Shown here piece by piece: positions 24,025 to 33,659 of a stretch of 64,000 nt of DNA. The translations under genes and the position numbers were made by a program. Under the pieces are notes generated by a model, which did no database searches, was not told the DNA's origin, and saw only the letters and a program-made list of their open reading frames with translations. Source of the stretch: Guptibacillus hwajinpoensis (GTDB lineage Bacteria > Bacillota > Bacilli > Bacillales > Guptibacillaceae). Location of the stretch: NCBI RefSeq assembly GCF_029277305.1, contig NZ_CP119526.1. One strand, 5' to 3'. Each line of letters starts with the position of its first letter. Positions within the stretch are counted from its first letter, which is position 1.

Positions 24025-25341
24025 ATGAAAGAAGTATTAGGTATTAGAGACGTTCCAAAAGCATCCAGCTGGCTAACACTAAGCATTCAGCACTTATTCG
24101 CCATGTTTGGCGCAACGATATTAGTTCCATTCCTAGTAGGGCTCGACCCAGCAGTAGCTCTTGTCTCTAGTGGACTTGGAACCCTTGCGTATCTACTTAT
24201 AACAAAAGGGCGTATCCCAGCCTACCTTGGTTCTTCGTTCGCCTTTATCGCACCGATTATTTCGGCAGTATCTCTGCACGGTCCAGAAGGAGCTATGATC
24301 GGTAGTTTCTTTGCAGGAATTGTATATGGACTTGTGGCAATTGGCATTCGTGCACTAGGTTTGAACTGGTTATTGAAACTTCTACCGCCAATTGTAGTTG
24401 GACCAGTTATAATGGTGATCGGACTTGGGCTTGCAGGTACTGCTATTGATATGGCAATGAATAACCCAGCAACACAAGCCTATAGTGGAACACATTTTAC
24501 AGTAGCGCTTGTGACGCTCGGAGTCACGATCATCGCTTCAATGTTTCTCAGGGGATTTTTCAGCTTAATTCCAATTCTGATTGGAATTGTGTCTGGCTAC
24601 TCATTTGCCTACTTTATGGGCATCGTTGATTTAACACCAATTCGTGAAGCAGCGGTCTTTCAAGTGCCAGATTTCGTAATCCCATTCAAAGATTACAACC
24701 CTGCAAGTGTGTTTTCATGGGAGATCCTCTTCATCATGGTACCAATTGCAGTCGTAACAATAGCTGAACATATAGGAGATCAAATGGTTCTAAGTAAAGT
24801 CGCTGGAAAGAATTTCTTGAAAACTCCCGGTCTGCACCGTTCGATTCTTGGAGACGGTGTTGCTACGATAATTGCTTCTTGTCTAGGCGGACCACCAAAC
24901 ACGACGTATGGTGAGAACATTGGTGTACTTGCCATTACGAGAGTCTTCAGTGTATTCGTCATCGGTGGAGCCGCAGTGCTTGCCCTCATCTTCGGATTCA
25001 TTGGTAAAATCACAGCACTTATCTCGACAATTCCAACAGCCGTTATGGGTGGCGTATCCATTCTCCTTTTCGGAATTATCGCTTCATCCGGGTTGCGAAT
25101 GCTGATTGATAACAACATTGATCTCGGAGAAAAACGAAATCTAATTATCTCTTCCGTTATCCTTGTGATTGGAGTCGGTGGAGCGTTTATACAAGTAAGT
25201 GATAACCTTCAAATAGCTGGTATGGCGCTTGCGACAGTGATAGGCATTGTTCTAAATTTAATTCTACCTGGTGGCGCTACTCAGCAGTCAGTTGAAAAGA
25301 TGTTTGACGAAGATTTTGATAATACAGATACAGCCGCTTAG
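24025..25341 (+). CDS. pyrP: Uracil permease
   Basis: Uracil:proton symporter of the NCS2 (nucleobase/ascorbate transporter) family in the cytoplasmic membrane. The 438-residue protein has about 12-14 hydrophobic segments and the family motifs IQHLFAMFGATILVPFLVG near the N-terminus, the substrate-site region AEHIGDQ, and GGPPNTTYGENIGVLAITRV. ATG at 24025 follows AAGGAGGAAAC; longer in-frame readings would begin inside the attenuator terminator. It brings in uracil for salvage and is switched off with the operon by PyrR. Confidence 0.96.
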   Translation: MKEVLGIRDVPKASSWLTLSIQHLFAMFGATILVPFLVGLDPAVALVSSGLGTLAYLLITKGRIPAYLGSSFAFIAPIISAVSLHGPEGAMIGSFFAGIVYGLVAIGIRALGLNWLLKLLPPIVVGPVIMVIGLGLAGTAIDMAMNNPATQAYSGTHFTVALVTLGVTIIASMFLRGFFSLIPILIGIVSGYSFAYFMGIVDLTPIREAAVFQVPDFVIPFKDYNPASVFSWEILFIMVPIAVVTIAEHIGDQMVLSKVAGKNFLKTPGLHRSILGDGVATIIASCLGGPPNTTYGENIGVLAITRVFSVFVIGGAAVLALIFGFIGKITALISTIPTAVMGGVSILLFGIIASSGLRMLIDNNIDLGEKRNLIISSVILVIGVGGAFIQVSDNLQIAGMALATVIGIVLNLILPGGATQQSVEKMFDEDFDNTDTAA

Positions 25342-25344
25342 ATT

Positions 25345-25442
25345 CATCCTTTAAAAAGGTACGAGAGACCTTTAAGGGTGGAGGAGAGACGCACTACGCG
25401 TCTATCTTTCTGCACCCTGAGACTCTATCAGGGTGCTTTTTT
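25345..25442 (+). promoter_or_regulatory. PyrR attenuator 3 (pyrP-pyrB interval)
   Basis: A stem-loop around 25346-25380 (CCTTTAAA/TTTAAGG outer pairing, AAGGT/ACCTT inner pairing) exposes ACGAGAG, a PyrR loop. The terminator follows: GCACCCTGA/TCAGGGTGC (25412-25420 with 25428-25436) and six T. Confidence 0.88.
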
Positions 25443-25487
25443 GTGAGAAATGGGAGCTTACAAACTATTGATTGGGGAGTGAATGAT

Positions 25488-26387
25488 GTGAAGCATTTAC
25501 TTGATATGACGTCATTAGAAACTGAAGAGATTCATGAAATTTTACAACGGGCTGAGCAATTCCGAACTGGAAAGGTTATAAAGAGCCCTGAAATGAAGTT
25601 CGTCGCAAACCTTTTCTTTGAGCCTTCTACGAGAACGCGATTTAGTTTTGAAGTGGCAGAGAGAAGACTAGGTTATGAGGTTATGAATTTTGAAACCTCC
25701 TCTTCAAGTCTACAAAAAGGTGAGAGTCTCTACGATACAATCAAAACGCTTGAAGCGATCGGTGCAAATGCCGTTGTGATTCGGCATCAAGATGAACGTT
25801 ACTTTGAACCCCTTCTTAATGAAACTTCCCTATCAATTATTAATGCGGGAGATGGATGCGGTCACCATCCAACTCAATCCCTTCTTGACCTGTTCACAAT
25901 CCAACAAGAATTCAATAAATTTAAAGGTCTCGAAGTTGTCATAGCTGGTGACATAAGACATAGCAGAGTAGCACGATCAAATGCGAGTGTATTGAAAAGG
26001 CTAGGCGCTCACGTTACTTTTTCTGGACCATCAGAATGGCAGGATGAGAGAATGTCAGAATTTCCTTATATCACAATGGACGAAGCAGTAGAACGAGCAG
26101 ATGTACTGATGTTGTTACGCATTCAAAATGAGCGACACAGTACAAAGTGCAACGCTTCCTCTTCATACTTAGAATCATACGGATTGACGATCGAGCGAGA
26201 AAAGCGAATGCGCGCAAACAGTATTATTATGCACCCTGCACCAGTTAACAGAGGGGTAGAAATTGATACAACACTAGTTGAGTGTGAACGATCGCGGATT
26301 TTCAAACAAATGGAAAATGGTGTTTACGTTCGCATGGCTTGCTTAAATTTACTCTTACAAAACGCTCAGGAAGGAATGGTCGTGTAA
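25488..26387 (+). CDS. pyrB: Aspartate carbamoyltransferase, catalytic chain
   Basis: Condenses carbamoyl phosphate with aspartate to N-carbamoyl-aspartate, the committed step of UMP synthesis. The 299-residue protein carries the carbamoyl-phosphate loop FFEPSTRTRFSFEVAERRLG, SLQKGESLYDT, NAGDGCGHHPTQSLLDL, and HPAPVNRGVEI. As in other Bacillus, no regulatory chain gene is present. I start at GTG 25488 (MKHLLDM, as in family members), spaced from GGGGAGTG. It overlaps pyrC by one base. Confidence 0.96.
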   Translation: MKHLLDMTSLETEEIHEILQRAEQFRTGKVIKSPEMKFVANLFFEPSTRTRFSFEVAERRLGYEVMNFETSSSSLQKGESLYDTIKTLEAIGANAVVIRHQDERYFEPLLNETSLSIINAGDGCGHHPTQSLLDLFTIQQEFNKFKGLEVVIAGDIRHSRVARSNASVLKRLGAHVTFSGPSEWQDERMSEFPYITMDEAVERADVLMLLRIQNERHSTKCNASSSYLESYGLTIEREKRMRANSIIMHPAPVNRGVEIDTTLVECERSRIFKQMENGVYVRMACLNLLLQNAQEGMVV

Positions 26388-27667
26388 TGCTAATTCAAAA
26401 TGCAAAACTTATAGATGATTCAGGAGATTTGATTAAGCAAGACGTTCTTATTTCGAAAGAAGGGACGATCGAGAAGATTGCAAGCGAGATTGATGCATCG
26501 GGTCACAACGTCTTTGACGCGAAAGAGCAGCTGCTTATTCCAGGTCTTGTCGATTTACATGTGCATTTAAGGGAGCCAGGTGGGGAGCATAAAGAAACGA
26601 TTGAAACAGGAACAAAAGCAGCTGCAAAAGGCGGATTTACAACGATTGCTGCGATGCCAAATACAAGACCAGTTCCTGATTCTGTTGAATCGATGCAAAA
26701 GTTAAGTAAAAGAATAGAAGATACAGCAAACGTTCGAGTTCTTCCATATGGAGCAATCACAACAAGACAGCTTGGAGAAGAGCTCACTAATTTCGAAGGA
26801 TTGAAAGAAAGTGGAGCATTTGCACTAACGGACGACGGCGTTGGGGTACAAAGTGCTGGGATGATGCTAGAAGCTATGAAGCGTGCGGCAGATAGCAATC
26901 TATCAATTGTTGCTCACTGTGAAGAAAACACGCTAATCAACGGTGGTAGCGTACATGAAGGCCATTTCTCGAAAAAGAATCATTTAAATGGCATTCCTTC
27001 AGTCTGTGAATCGGTACATATTGCGAGAGATGTTCTGCTAGCAGAAGCAGCGGGTGTTCACTACCATGTTTGTCACATTAGTACGAAAGAGTCAGTGCGA
27101 ACAGTTCGTGATGCAAAACGAGCTGGCATTAACGTTACAGCAGAAGTAACGCCACACCATCTGCTTCTATCAGAAGAGAACATCCCTGGGCTTGATACGA
27201 ATTACAAAATGAATCCTCCGCTTCGATCGAAAGAAGATCGAGATGCTCTTATTGAAGGGCTTTTGGATGGAACTATAGATTTTATTGCTACCGATCATGC
27301 CCCACATTCCGCTGAAGAGAAATCAAATTCAATGGAAAAGGCGCCGTTCGGCATTGTAGGACTTGAAACTGCCTTCCCACTTTTGTACACGAACTTTGTT
27401 GAAAAAGGAACATTCACATTGAAGCAGCTTGTTGACTGGTTAACGATTAAGCCGTCTACTGCATTTGGACTTCAGTATGGAAGCTTGAGAAATGGTGTGA
27501 ATGCAGACTTAACTATCATCGATTTAACACAAGAGGAAGAAATCAATCCTGAGTCATTTTTGTCAAAAGGAAGAAACACACCTTTTGCTGGATGGACTTG
27601 CAAAGGATGGCCAGTAAATACTTTTGTAAACGGGAAAATGGTATACACGAAAGGGAGCGATCAATGA
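26387..27667 (+). CDS. pyrC: Dihydroorotase
   Basis: Zinc metalloenzyme that cyclises carbamoyl-aspartate to dihydroorotate. The 426-residue class I dihydroorotase begins MLIQNAKLID and shows the metal ligands DLHVHLREPG, the HCHIS segment (HYHVCHISTKE), the conserved TPHHLLLSEE, and the catalytic aspartate in ATDHAPHSAEEK. The ATG overlaps the pyrB stop; a longer in-frame extension inside pyrB is not supported. Confidence 0.97.
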   Translation: MLIQNAKLIDDSGDLIKQDVLISKEGTIEKIASEIDASGHNVFDAKEQLLIPGLVDLHVHLREPGGEHKETIETGTKAAAKGGFTTIAAMPNTRPVPDSVESMQKLSKRIEDTANVRVLPYGAITTRQLGEELTNFEGLKESGAFALTDDGVGVQSAGMMLEAMKRAADSNLSIVAHCEENTLINGGSVHEGHFSKKNHLNGIPSVCESVHIARDVLLAEAAGVHYHVCHISTKESVRTVRDAKRAGINVTAEVTPHHLLLSEENIPGLDTNYKMNPPLRSKEDRDALIEGLLDGTIDFIATDHAPHSAEEKSNSMEKAPFGIVGLETAFPLLYTNFVEKGTFTLKQLVDWLTIKPSTAFGLQYGSLRNGVNADLTIIDLTQEEEINPESFLSKGRNTPFAGWTCKGWPVNTFVNGKMVYTKGSDQ

Positions 27668-28755
27668 TGAAAAGACAGTTAATCCTAGAAGATGGATCTA
27701 TTTTTGTAGGAAAAGCGTTTGGTAGCGATATTGAGAAAAGTGGAGAGGTTGTTTTCAATACCGGGATGACTGGCTACCAGGAAATTTTATCTGATCCATC
27801 CTACTGTGCTCAGATTGTCACGTTAACGTACCCCCTTATTGGTAACTATGGGATCAACAGAGATGACTTTGAATCAATTAATCCTTCCATTCATGGTTTG
27901 ATCGTGAAAGAAGCAACAGAGGTACCAAGCTACTGGAGAAACGAAATGACGCTTGATGAGCTACTCAGAGTAAAAGGAATTCCTGGATTAGCAGGCATAG
28001 ATACTAGGAAATTAACCAAGCTTATACGCGCAAACGGGACGCTTAAAGGAAAAATGTGTAGCATGGACGTTCTCACTGAGAAAATTATTCGTGATTTACA
28101 GGAGACGCCGCTTAAACGAAATCAAGTGGAACAAGTGTCAATAAAAGCTCCATACGCGAGTCCTGGTCGTGGATATCGAATCGTCTTAGTTGATTTCGGA
28201 ATGAAACACGGTATCCTGCGTGAACTAACGAAACGAAAATGTGATGTCGTAGTCGTTCCTTATCATACTTCTGCAGAAGAAATTCTTCGTCTTAACCCAG
28301 ATGGTGTGATGTTAAGTAACGGACCTGGAGATCCAAAAGATGTACCTGAAGCTATTGAGATGATTCAAGGAATACTAGGTAAAATCCCATTATTCGGTAT
28401 TTGTCTCGGACACCAGCTTTTTGCTCTAGCATGCGGTGCTGATTCTCAGAAAATGAAGTTTGGTCATAGAGGTTCCAATCACCCAGTTATGGATATGAAA
28501 ACAGGTCGCGTTGCGATCACTTCACAAAACCATGGCTACACCGTAGAAGCGAAATCGCTTGAGGCGACAGATCTTGAGATTACACATGTCGCAGTTAATG
28601 ACGAAACAATAGAGGGTGTAAAGCATAGTGTACATGCCGCTTTCAGTGTCCAATATCATCCAGAAGCATCGCCGGGACCAGAGGATTCTAACGCACTTTT
28701 CGATGATTTCATTACATTAATTACAACTTTCAAGGGGGAAAAAACATATGCCTAA
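27664..28755 (+). CDS. carA: Carbamoyl-phosphate synthase, pyrimidine-specific, small (glutaminase) chain
   Basis: Class I glutamine amidotransferase subunit (PyrAA) that releases ammonia from glutamine for carbamoyl phosphate. The 363-residue protein has an N-terminal CPSase small-chain domain (LEDGSIFVGKAFG, NTGMTGYQEILSDPSY) and the amidotransferase domain with the nucleophile in FGICLGHQLFALA and the His/Glu pair in QYHPEASPGPED. ATG at 27664 overlaps the pyrC stop and is spaced from AAAGGGAG. It overlaps carB by eight bases. Confidence 0.96.
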   Translation: MMKRQLILEDGSIFVGKAFGSDIEKSGEVVFNTGMTGYQEILSDPSYCAQIVTLTYPLIGNYGINRDDFESINPSIHGLIVKEATEVPSYWRNEMTLDELLRVKGIPGLAGIDTRKLTKLIRANGTLKGKMCSMDVLTEKIIRDLQETPLKRNQVEQVSIKAPYASPGRGYRIVLVDFGMKHGILRELTKRKCDVVVVPYHTSAEEILRLNPDGVMLSNGPGDPKDVPEAIEMIQGILGKIPLFGICLGHQLFALACGADSQKMKFGHRGSNHPVMDMKTGRVAITSQNHGYTVEAKSLEATDLEITHVAVNDETIEGVKHSVHAAFSVQYHPEASPGPEDSNALFDDFITLITTFKGEKTYA

Positions 28756-31700
28756 ACGTACAGATATACAAAAAATTCTCGTTATCGGATCAGGACCAAT
28801 TGTAATCGGTCAAGCAGCAGAGTTTGATTATGCAGGCACGCAAGCTTGCCAGGCTCTAAAGGAAGAGGGATATGAAGTTATCCTAGTAAACTCTAATCCA
28901 GCTACGATTATGACTGATACAACGATTGCAGATGAAGTATATATTGAACCGCTAACCCTTGATTTTGTTAGTAGCATTATTCGAAAAGAACGACCTGATG
29001 CCCTCCTTGCAACCCTTGGTGGACAAACAGGACTTAACCTCGCGATGGAATTGTCACAAGCGGGAGTTCTTCGTGACTATAGTGTTGAACTACTCGGGAC
29101 TAGCCTTGAAGCGATTCAGCAGGCAGAAGATCGTGATCAATTTAGAACATTAATGAACGAATTGAACGAACCAGTACCTGAAAGCGACATTATTCATAAT
29201 CTTAATGAAGCTCATACGTTCGTAAAAAGAATTGGTTATCCCGTTATCGTTCGACCGGCCTATACTCTAGGTGGAACTGGTGGAGGTATCGTTAACAACG
29301 ATGAAGAGTTAGAAGAAATCGTAAGCAGTGGTTTAAAATATAGCCCTGTTACACAGTGTTTACTTGAGAAAAGTATTGCGGGCTTTAAGGAAATTGAATA
29401 CGAAGTGATGCGAGACGGACAGGATCAGGCAATTGTAGTTTGTAATATGGAAAACATTGATCCAGTTGGCATTCACACAGGTGATTCGATCGTTGTAGCT
29501 CCGAGCCAAACGCTTTCAGATCGGGATTACCAGATGCTTCGGAACGTCGCTCTAAAGGTGATTCGTGCTTTGAAGATTGAAGGAGGATGTAATATTCAGT
29601 TGGCGCTTGATCCATACAGCTTTCAGTATTACATCATTGAAGTAAATCCGCGGGTGAGTCGATCGTCAGCCTTAGCGTCAAAAGCAACAGGGTATCCGAT
29701 TGCGAAACTCGCAGCCAAAATAGCCGTCGGATTATCTCTAGCGGAAATGAAAAATCCTGTTACTGGTAAAACGTACGCGAGCTTTGAGCCTGCTCTTGAT
29801 TATGTAGTTTCTAAGATTCCGAGGTGGCCATTTGATAAATTTGAAAGTGCTAACCGTAAGCTCGGTACACAAATGAAAGCGACTGGGGAAGTAATGGCAA
29901 TTGGTCGCACGCTAGAAGAATCACTCCTTAAAGCCGTTCGCTCACTTGAGTCGAATGTAAGTCATCTAGCCATCCCGTCATTACAAGGCATTGATGATGA
30001 GACGTTGGAGGCACGAATTCGTGTAGCAGATGATGAGCGTATCTTTGTTGTAGCTGAAGCGTTCAGACGTGGGGTAACGATTAAAGAAGTTCATGATTGG
30101 AGCGCAATAGATTATTACTTCTTAGTAAAAATACAGGGGATCATCGCACTAGAAGAGAAGTTAAAAGAGAATAAAGGCAATCTTGAGCTTTTACATGAAG
30201 CGAAACAAAAAGGCTTTTCTGATGAAATTATTTCTGAATTATGGAATCAAACTGAGCTCGAAATCTACGATCTCCGTAAGAAAGAAGCGATTGTGCCCGT
30301 CTATAAAATGGTAGACACGTGTGCTGGAGAATTTGAGTCAGAAACACCTTACTATTACTCGACTTATGAAGATGAAAATGAATCTTACAAAACAAGCAAA
30401 GAGAGTGTTCTTGTTCTTGGATCAGGTCCGATCCGAATTGGTCAGGGGATCGAGTTTGATTACGCGACTGTTCATAGTGTTTGGGCAATAAGAGAAGCAG
30501 GATATGAAGCCATTATCATTAATAACAACCCGGAAACTGTTTCGACGGATTTTAGTATCTCAGATAAGCTGTACTTTGAACCGCTAACGGTAGAAGATGT
30601 TATGCATGTAATTGAGCTTGAGAAGCCAACAGGTGTCATCGTGCAGTTCGGTGGTCAAACGGCTATTAATCTAGCAGATGAACTGTCAGCACGTGGCGTA
30701 AAGATTCTTGGAACGTCCCTTGAAGATATGGATCGAGCGGAGGATCGTGACAAATTTGAAATGGCGATGGCTGAGCTTAACATCCCTCAACCAGAAGGGA
30801 AAACAGCAACATCCATCGACCAGGCGGTTACCATTGCCACACGAATTGGCTATCCTGTTCTTGTCCGCCCGTCTTATGTACTTGGTGGCAGAGCGATGGA
30901 AATTGTTTACAAAGAGAGTGAGCTTCTGCACTACATGGAGAATGCTGTTAAGGTGAACCCTCAGCATCCCGTTTTAATTGACCGTTACTTAATGGGAAAA
31001 GAGATCGAGGTTGATGCCATTTCAGATGGTGAAACTGTTTTTATCCCAGGCATTATGGAGCACATTGAACGCGCGGGTATCCACTCAGGCGATTCAATCG
31101 CAGTGTATCCACCTCAGAGCTTATCAAAAGCAGTGAAAGAAACCTTAATCCAGGAGACGATTACACTTGCAAAAGGATTGAAGATCAAAGGACTACTAAA
31201 CATCCAGTTTGTGATACAGAATGAGCAGGTTTATGTGCTTGAAGTTAATCCAAGATCAAGCCGAACCGTTCCATTTTTAAGTAAGATCACTGGTGTACCA
31301 ATGGCGAATCTAGCAACAAAAGTGATTCTAGGAAAGTCGTTGAATGAACTTGGATACAGCACAGGCTATGGAGAAGAAAGAGCAGATGTGTATGTAAAAG
31401 TTCCGGTATTCTCTTTTGCAAAACTGCGCCGCGTTGATATTACGCTAGGACCAGAGATGAAATCAACAGGAGAAGTAATGGGGCGTGATTACACGCTCGA
31501 AAAAGCACTTTACAAAGGACTAGTAGCATCAGGAATGAACATTCCAACACACGGATCTGTTTTGTTCACGATTGCTGATAAAGACAAAGAAGAAGCAACA
31601 GATATTGTGAAGAGATTCCATGCAATCGGCTATCATATTCTTGCAACAGAAGGTACAGCTCAAGCCATTCGTGACATGAGCATCCCGGTTACAGTTGTTA

Positions 31701-31957
31701 ATAAAATTGGAGCTGAGAAGCCGAACTTACTTCATGTAATAAGAGAAGGGCAGGCGCAATTTGTTATCAATACGCTAACAAGAGGGAAGCAGCCAGCAAG
31801 AGATGGCTTCCGCATTCGAAGAGAATCTGTCGAAAATGGAGTTGTATGCTTTACATCCCTTGATACTGCGAAAGCTTTATTACGCGTCATTGAAACAATG
31901 ACATTCACAAGTACTAGCATGCCGAAATTTCACGAAAAAGAAGTGATTCATTCATGA
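28748..31957 (+). CDS. carB: Carbamoyl-phosphate synthase, pyrimidine-specific, large chain
   Basis: Synthetase subunit (PyrAB) that makes carbamoyl phosphate from bicarbonate, ammonia and two ATP. The 1069-residue protein is an internal duplication: each half begins with GSGPI(V/R)IGQ(A/G)xEFDYA (residues about 15 and 555) and has an ATP-grasp domain (RPAYTLGGTGGG; RPSYVLGGRAMEIVY). The C-terminal domain (about 935-1069) is the methylglyoxal-synthase-like allosteric domain. Length is normal. ATG follows AAGGGGGAAAA within carA. Confidence 0.97.
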   Translation: MPKRTDIQKILVIGSGPIVIGQAAEFDYAGTQACQALKEEGYEVILVNSNPATIMTDTTIADEVYIEPLTLDFVSSIIRKERPDALLATLGGQTGLNLAMELSQAGVLRDYSVELLGTSLEAIQQAEDRDQFRTLMNELNEPVPESDIIHNLNEAHTFVKRIGYPVIVRPAYTLGGTGGGIVNNDEELEEIVSSGLKYSPVTQCLLEKSIAGFKEIEYEVMRDGQDQAIVVCNMENIDPVGIHTGDSIVVAPSQTLSDRDYQMLRNVALKVIRALKIEGGCNIQLALDPYSFQYYIIEVNPRVSRSSALASKATGYPIAKLAAKIAVGLSLAEMKNPVTGKTYASFEPALDYVVSKIPRWPFDKFESANRKLGTQMKATGEVMAIGRTLEESLLKAVRSLESNVSHLAIPSLQGIDDETLEARIRVADDERIFVVAEAFRRGVTIKEVHDWSAIDYYFLVKIQGIIALEEKLKENKGNLELLHEAKQKGFSDEIISELWNQTELEIYDLRKKEAIVPVYKMVDTCAGEFESETPYYYSTYEDENESYKTSKESVLVLGSGPIRIGQGIEFDYATVHSVWAIREAGYEAIIINNNPETVSTDFSISDKLYFEPLTVEDVMHVIELEKPTGVIVQFGGQTAINLADELSARGVKILGTSLEDMDRAEDRDKFEMAMAELNIPQPEGKTATSIDQAVTIATRIGYPVLVRPSYVLGGRAMEIVYKESELLHYMENAVKVNPQHPVLIDRYLMGKEIEVDAISDGETVFIPGIMEHIERAGIHSGDSIAVYPPQSLSKAVKETLIQETITLAKGLKIKGLLNIQFVIQNEQVYVLEVNPRSSRTVPFLSKITGVPMANLATKVILGKSLNELGYSTGYGEERADVYVKVPVFSFAKLRRVDITLGPEMKSTGEVMGRDYTLEKALYKGLVASGMNIPTHGSVLFTIADKDKEEATDIVKRFHAIGYHILATEGTAQAIRDMSIPVTVVNKIGAEKPNLLHVIREGQAQFVINTLTRGKQPARDGFRIRRESVENGVVCFTSLDTAKALLRVIETMTFTSTSMPKFHEKEVIHS

Positions 31958-32721
31958 GACAACTGAAAGCTGAGCTTGTTTCACAAACGGAAATCGCTTA
32001 TTCCATCTTTGAAGTGATTGTTTATCACGAAGCGATTGATGAGCAGTTTCAACCTGGTCAATTTGTTCATGTCAAAGCAGGCAATGGATACGACCCTTTA
32101 TTAAGAAGGCCTATAAGTATTTGCCATATTGACCCTGAGAAGCACTTGTTAACAATGATTTATCGTGCAGAAGGGAAAGGTACACGTTTGTTAGCTAAGA
32201 TGGTGCCGGGGGGGGTAGTTGACCTCCTTGGCCCACTTGGTCAGGGATTTCCTGTTGAAAGTGTAGGAGCGGGAGACACAGCGTGGCTTGTTGGCGGTGG
32301 CATTGGTGTTCCACCACTTTATTACCTTTCTGAGGAGCTTACAAAACGTGGCGTAACAGTTAAGCATGTTCACGGTTTTCAAACAGAATCAGTTGTTTTC
32401 TATGAAGAGAAATTCAAAGCACTTGGTCCAGTGACGATTACAACTGCAGATGGTAGCTACGGTGAAAAAGGGTTCGTAACGACTCAACTTGATCACGATG
32501 CTGACTACCTATTTGCTTGTGGACCTTCGCCAATGCTTCGTGCGCTTGAAAGTTATCCAGCAAAGAAAGGTGTTTACTTGTCTCTTGAACAACGAATGGG
32601 GTGTGGCATTGGAGCGTGCCTCGCCTGCGTTTGTCATGTTCAAGGAGATGAAACAGGACTCGCTTATCGCAAAGTGTGCAGTGATGGCCCTGTATTCCGA
32701 GCAGGGGAGGTCGTTCTATGA
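31954..32721 (+). CDS. pyrK: Dihydroorotate dehydrogenase B, electron transfer subunit (PyrK)
   Basis: FAD and [2Fe-2S] subunit that passes electrons from PyrD to NAD+. The 255-residue protein has a ferredoxin-reductase-like FAD domain (PLLRRPISICHID), an NAD domain (WLVGGGIGVPPLYYLSEEL), and the C-terminal cysteine cluster CGIGACLACVCHVQG with a fourth cysteine in KVCSDGPVF. It overlaps both neighbours by four bases, and its presence shows that PyrD is the heterotetrameric class 1B enzyme. Confidence 0.96.
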   Translation: MRQLKAELVSQTEIAYSIFEVIVYHEAIDEQFQPGQFVHVKAGNGYDPLLRRPISICHIDPEKHLLTMIYRAEGKGTRLLAKMVPGGVVDLLGPLGQGFPVESVGAGDTAWLVGGGIGVPPLYYLSEELTKRGVTVKHVHGFQTESVVFYEEKFKALGPVTITTADGSYGEKGFVTTQLDHDADYLFACGPSPMLRALESYPAKKGVYLSLEQRMGCGIGACLACVCHVQGDETGLAYRKVCSDGPVFRAGEVVL

Positions 32722-33659
32722 GTCGATTACAGATTGAGCTTCCAGGTCTTCAGTTAAGAAACCCAATCATGCCTGCTTCTGGTTGCTTTGGATTCGGTCG
32801 TGAATACAGTCAGTTCTATAAGTTGGATCAGCTTGGCGCTATTATGGTGAAAGCAACTACAGCAGAACCCCGTTTCGGTAATCCGACACCGCGTGTAGCA
32901 GAGACCACATCAGGCATGCTTAACGCCATTGGTCTTCAGAATCCGGGACTTGAGAAAGTGATGAATGAGGAACTGCCCTGGCTCTCGCAGTATGATGTGC
33001 CAATCATTGCAAACGTTGCCGGATCAACGATTGATGACTATGTTTCAGTAGCAAAACGAATCTCAACCGCACCGAACGTTCATGCACTTGAATTAAATAT
33101 TTCTTGCCCGAATGTGAAAGAGGGAGGGCTAGCGTTTGGAACTGTTCCAGAAACGGCTTATGAAGTGACGAAAGCGGTGAAGGATGTATCAAGTGTCCCT
33201 GTCTATGTGAAGCTTTCACCGAATGTAACGGATATCGTTCAGATGGCAAAAGTTGTTGAGAAAGCGGGAGCTGATGGACTTACAATGATTAATACGCTGC
33301 TTGGCATGCGGATTGATTTGAAAACGGGAAAGCCTATCCTTGCTAATGGTGCAGGTGGGTTATCAGGTCCAGCCATTAAACCTGTTGCCATTCGAATGAT
33401 TCATCAGGTTAGTCAGCAGGTGAATATACCTATCATTGGCATGGGTGGAGTTCAGACAGCTGAAGATGTTGTAGAGTATTTCCTTGCTGGAGCAAGTGCA
33501 GTTGCAGTGGGTACAGCGAACTTTGTAGATCCATTCGTTTGTCCAACAATTATTGAAGCCTTACCTGCACTTCTTAATGAACTAGGTGTAGATCATATTT
33601 CAGAACTAACAGGAAGGAGCTGGAAAAAAGAATGGAACCTTCAATCATCCTCGCATTAG
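32718..33659 (+). CDS. pyrD: Dihydroorotate dehydrogenase B, catalytic subunit
   Basis: FMN enzyme of class 1B that oxidises dihydroorotate to orotate. The 313-residue TIM barrel has NPIMPASGCFGFG, NAIGLQNPG, the active-site loop with cysteine ELNISCPNVKEGG, VYVKLSPNVTDI, and IGMGGVQTAEDVVEYFLAGA for FMN phosphate binding. The ATG lies inside the pyrK stop region and the 3' end overlaps pyrF by 28 bases. Confidence 0.97.
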   Translation: MSRLQIELPGLQLRNPIMPASGCFGFGREYSQFYKLDQLGAIMVKATTAEPRFGNPTPRVAETTSGMLNAIGLQNPGLEKVMNEELPWLSQYDVPIIANVAGSTIDDYVSVAKRISTAPNVHALELNISCPNVKEGGLAFGTVPETAYEVTKAVKDVSSVPVYVKLSPNVTDIVQMAKVVEKAGADGLTMINTLLGMRIDLKTGKPILANGAGGLSGPAIKPVAIRMIHQVSQQVNIPIIGMGGVQTAEDVVEYFLAGASAVAVGTANFVDPFVCPTIIEALPALLNELGVDHISELTGRSWKKEWNLQSSSH

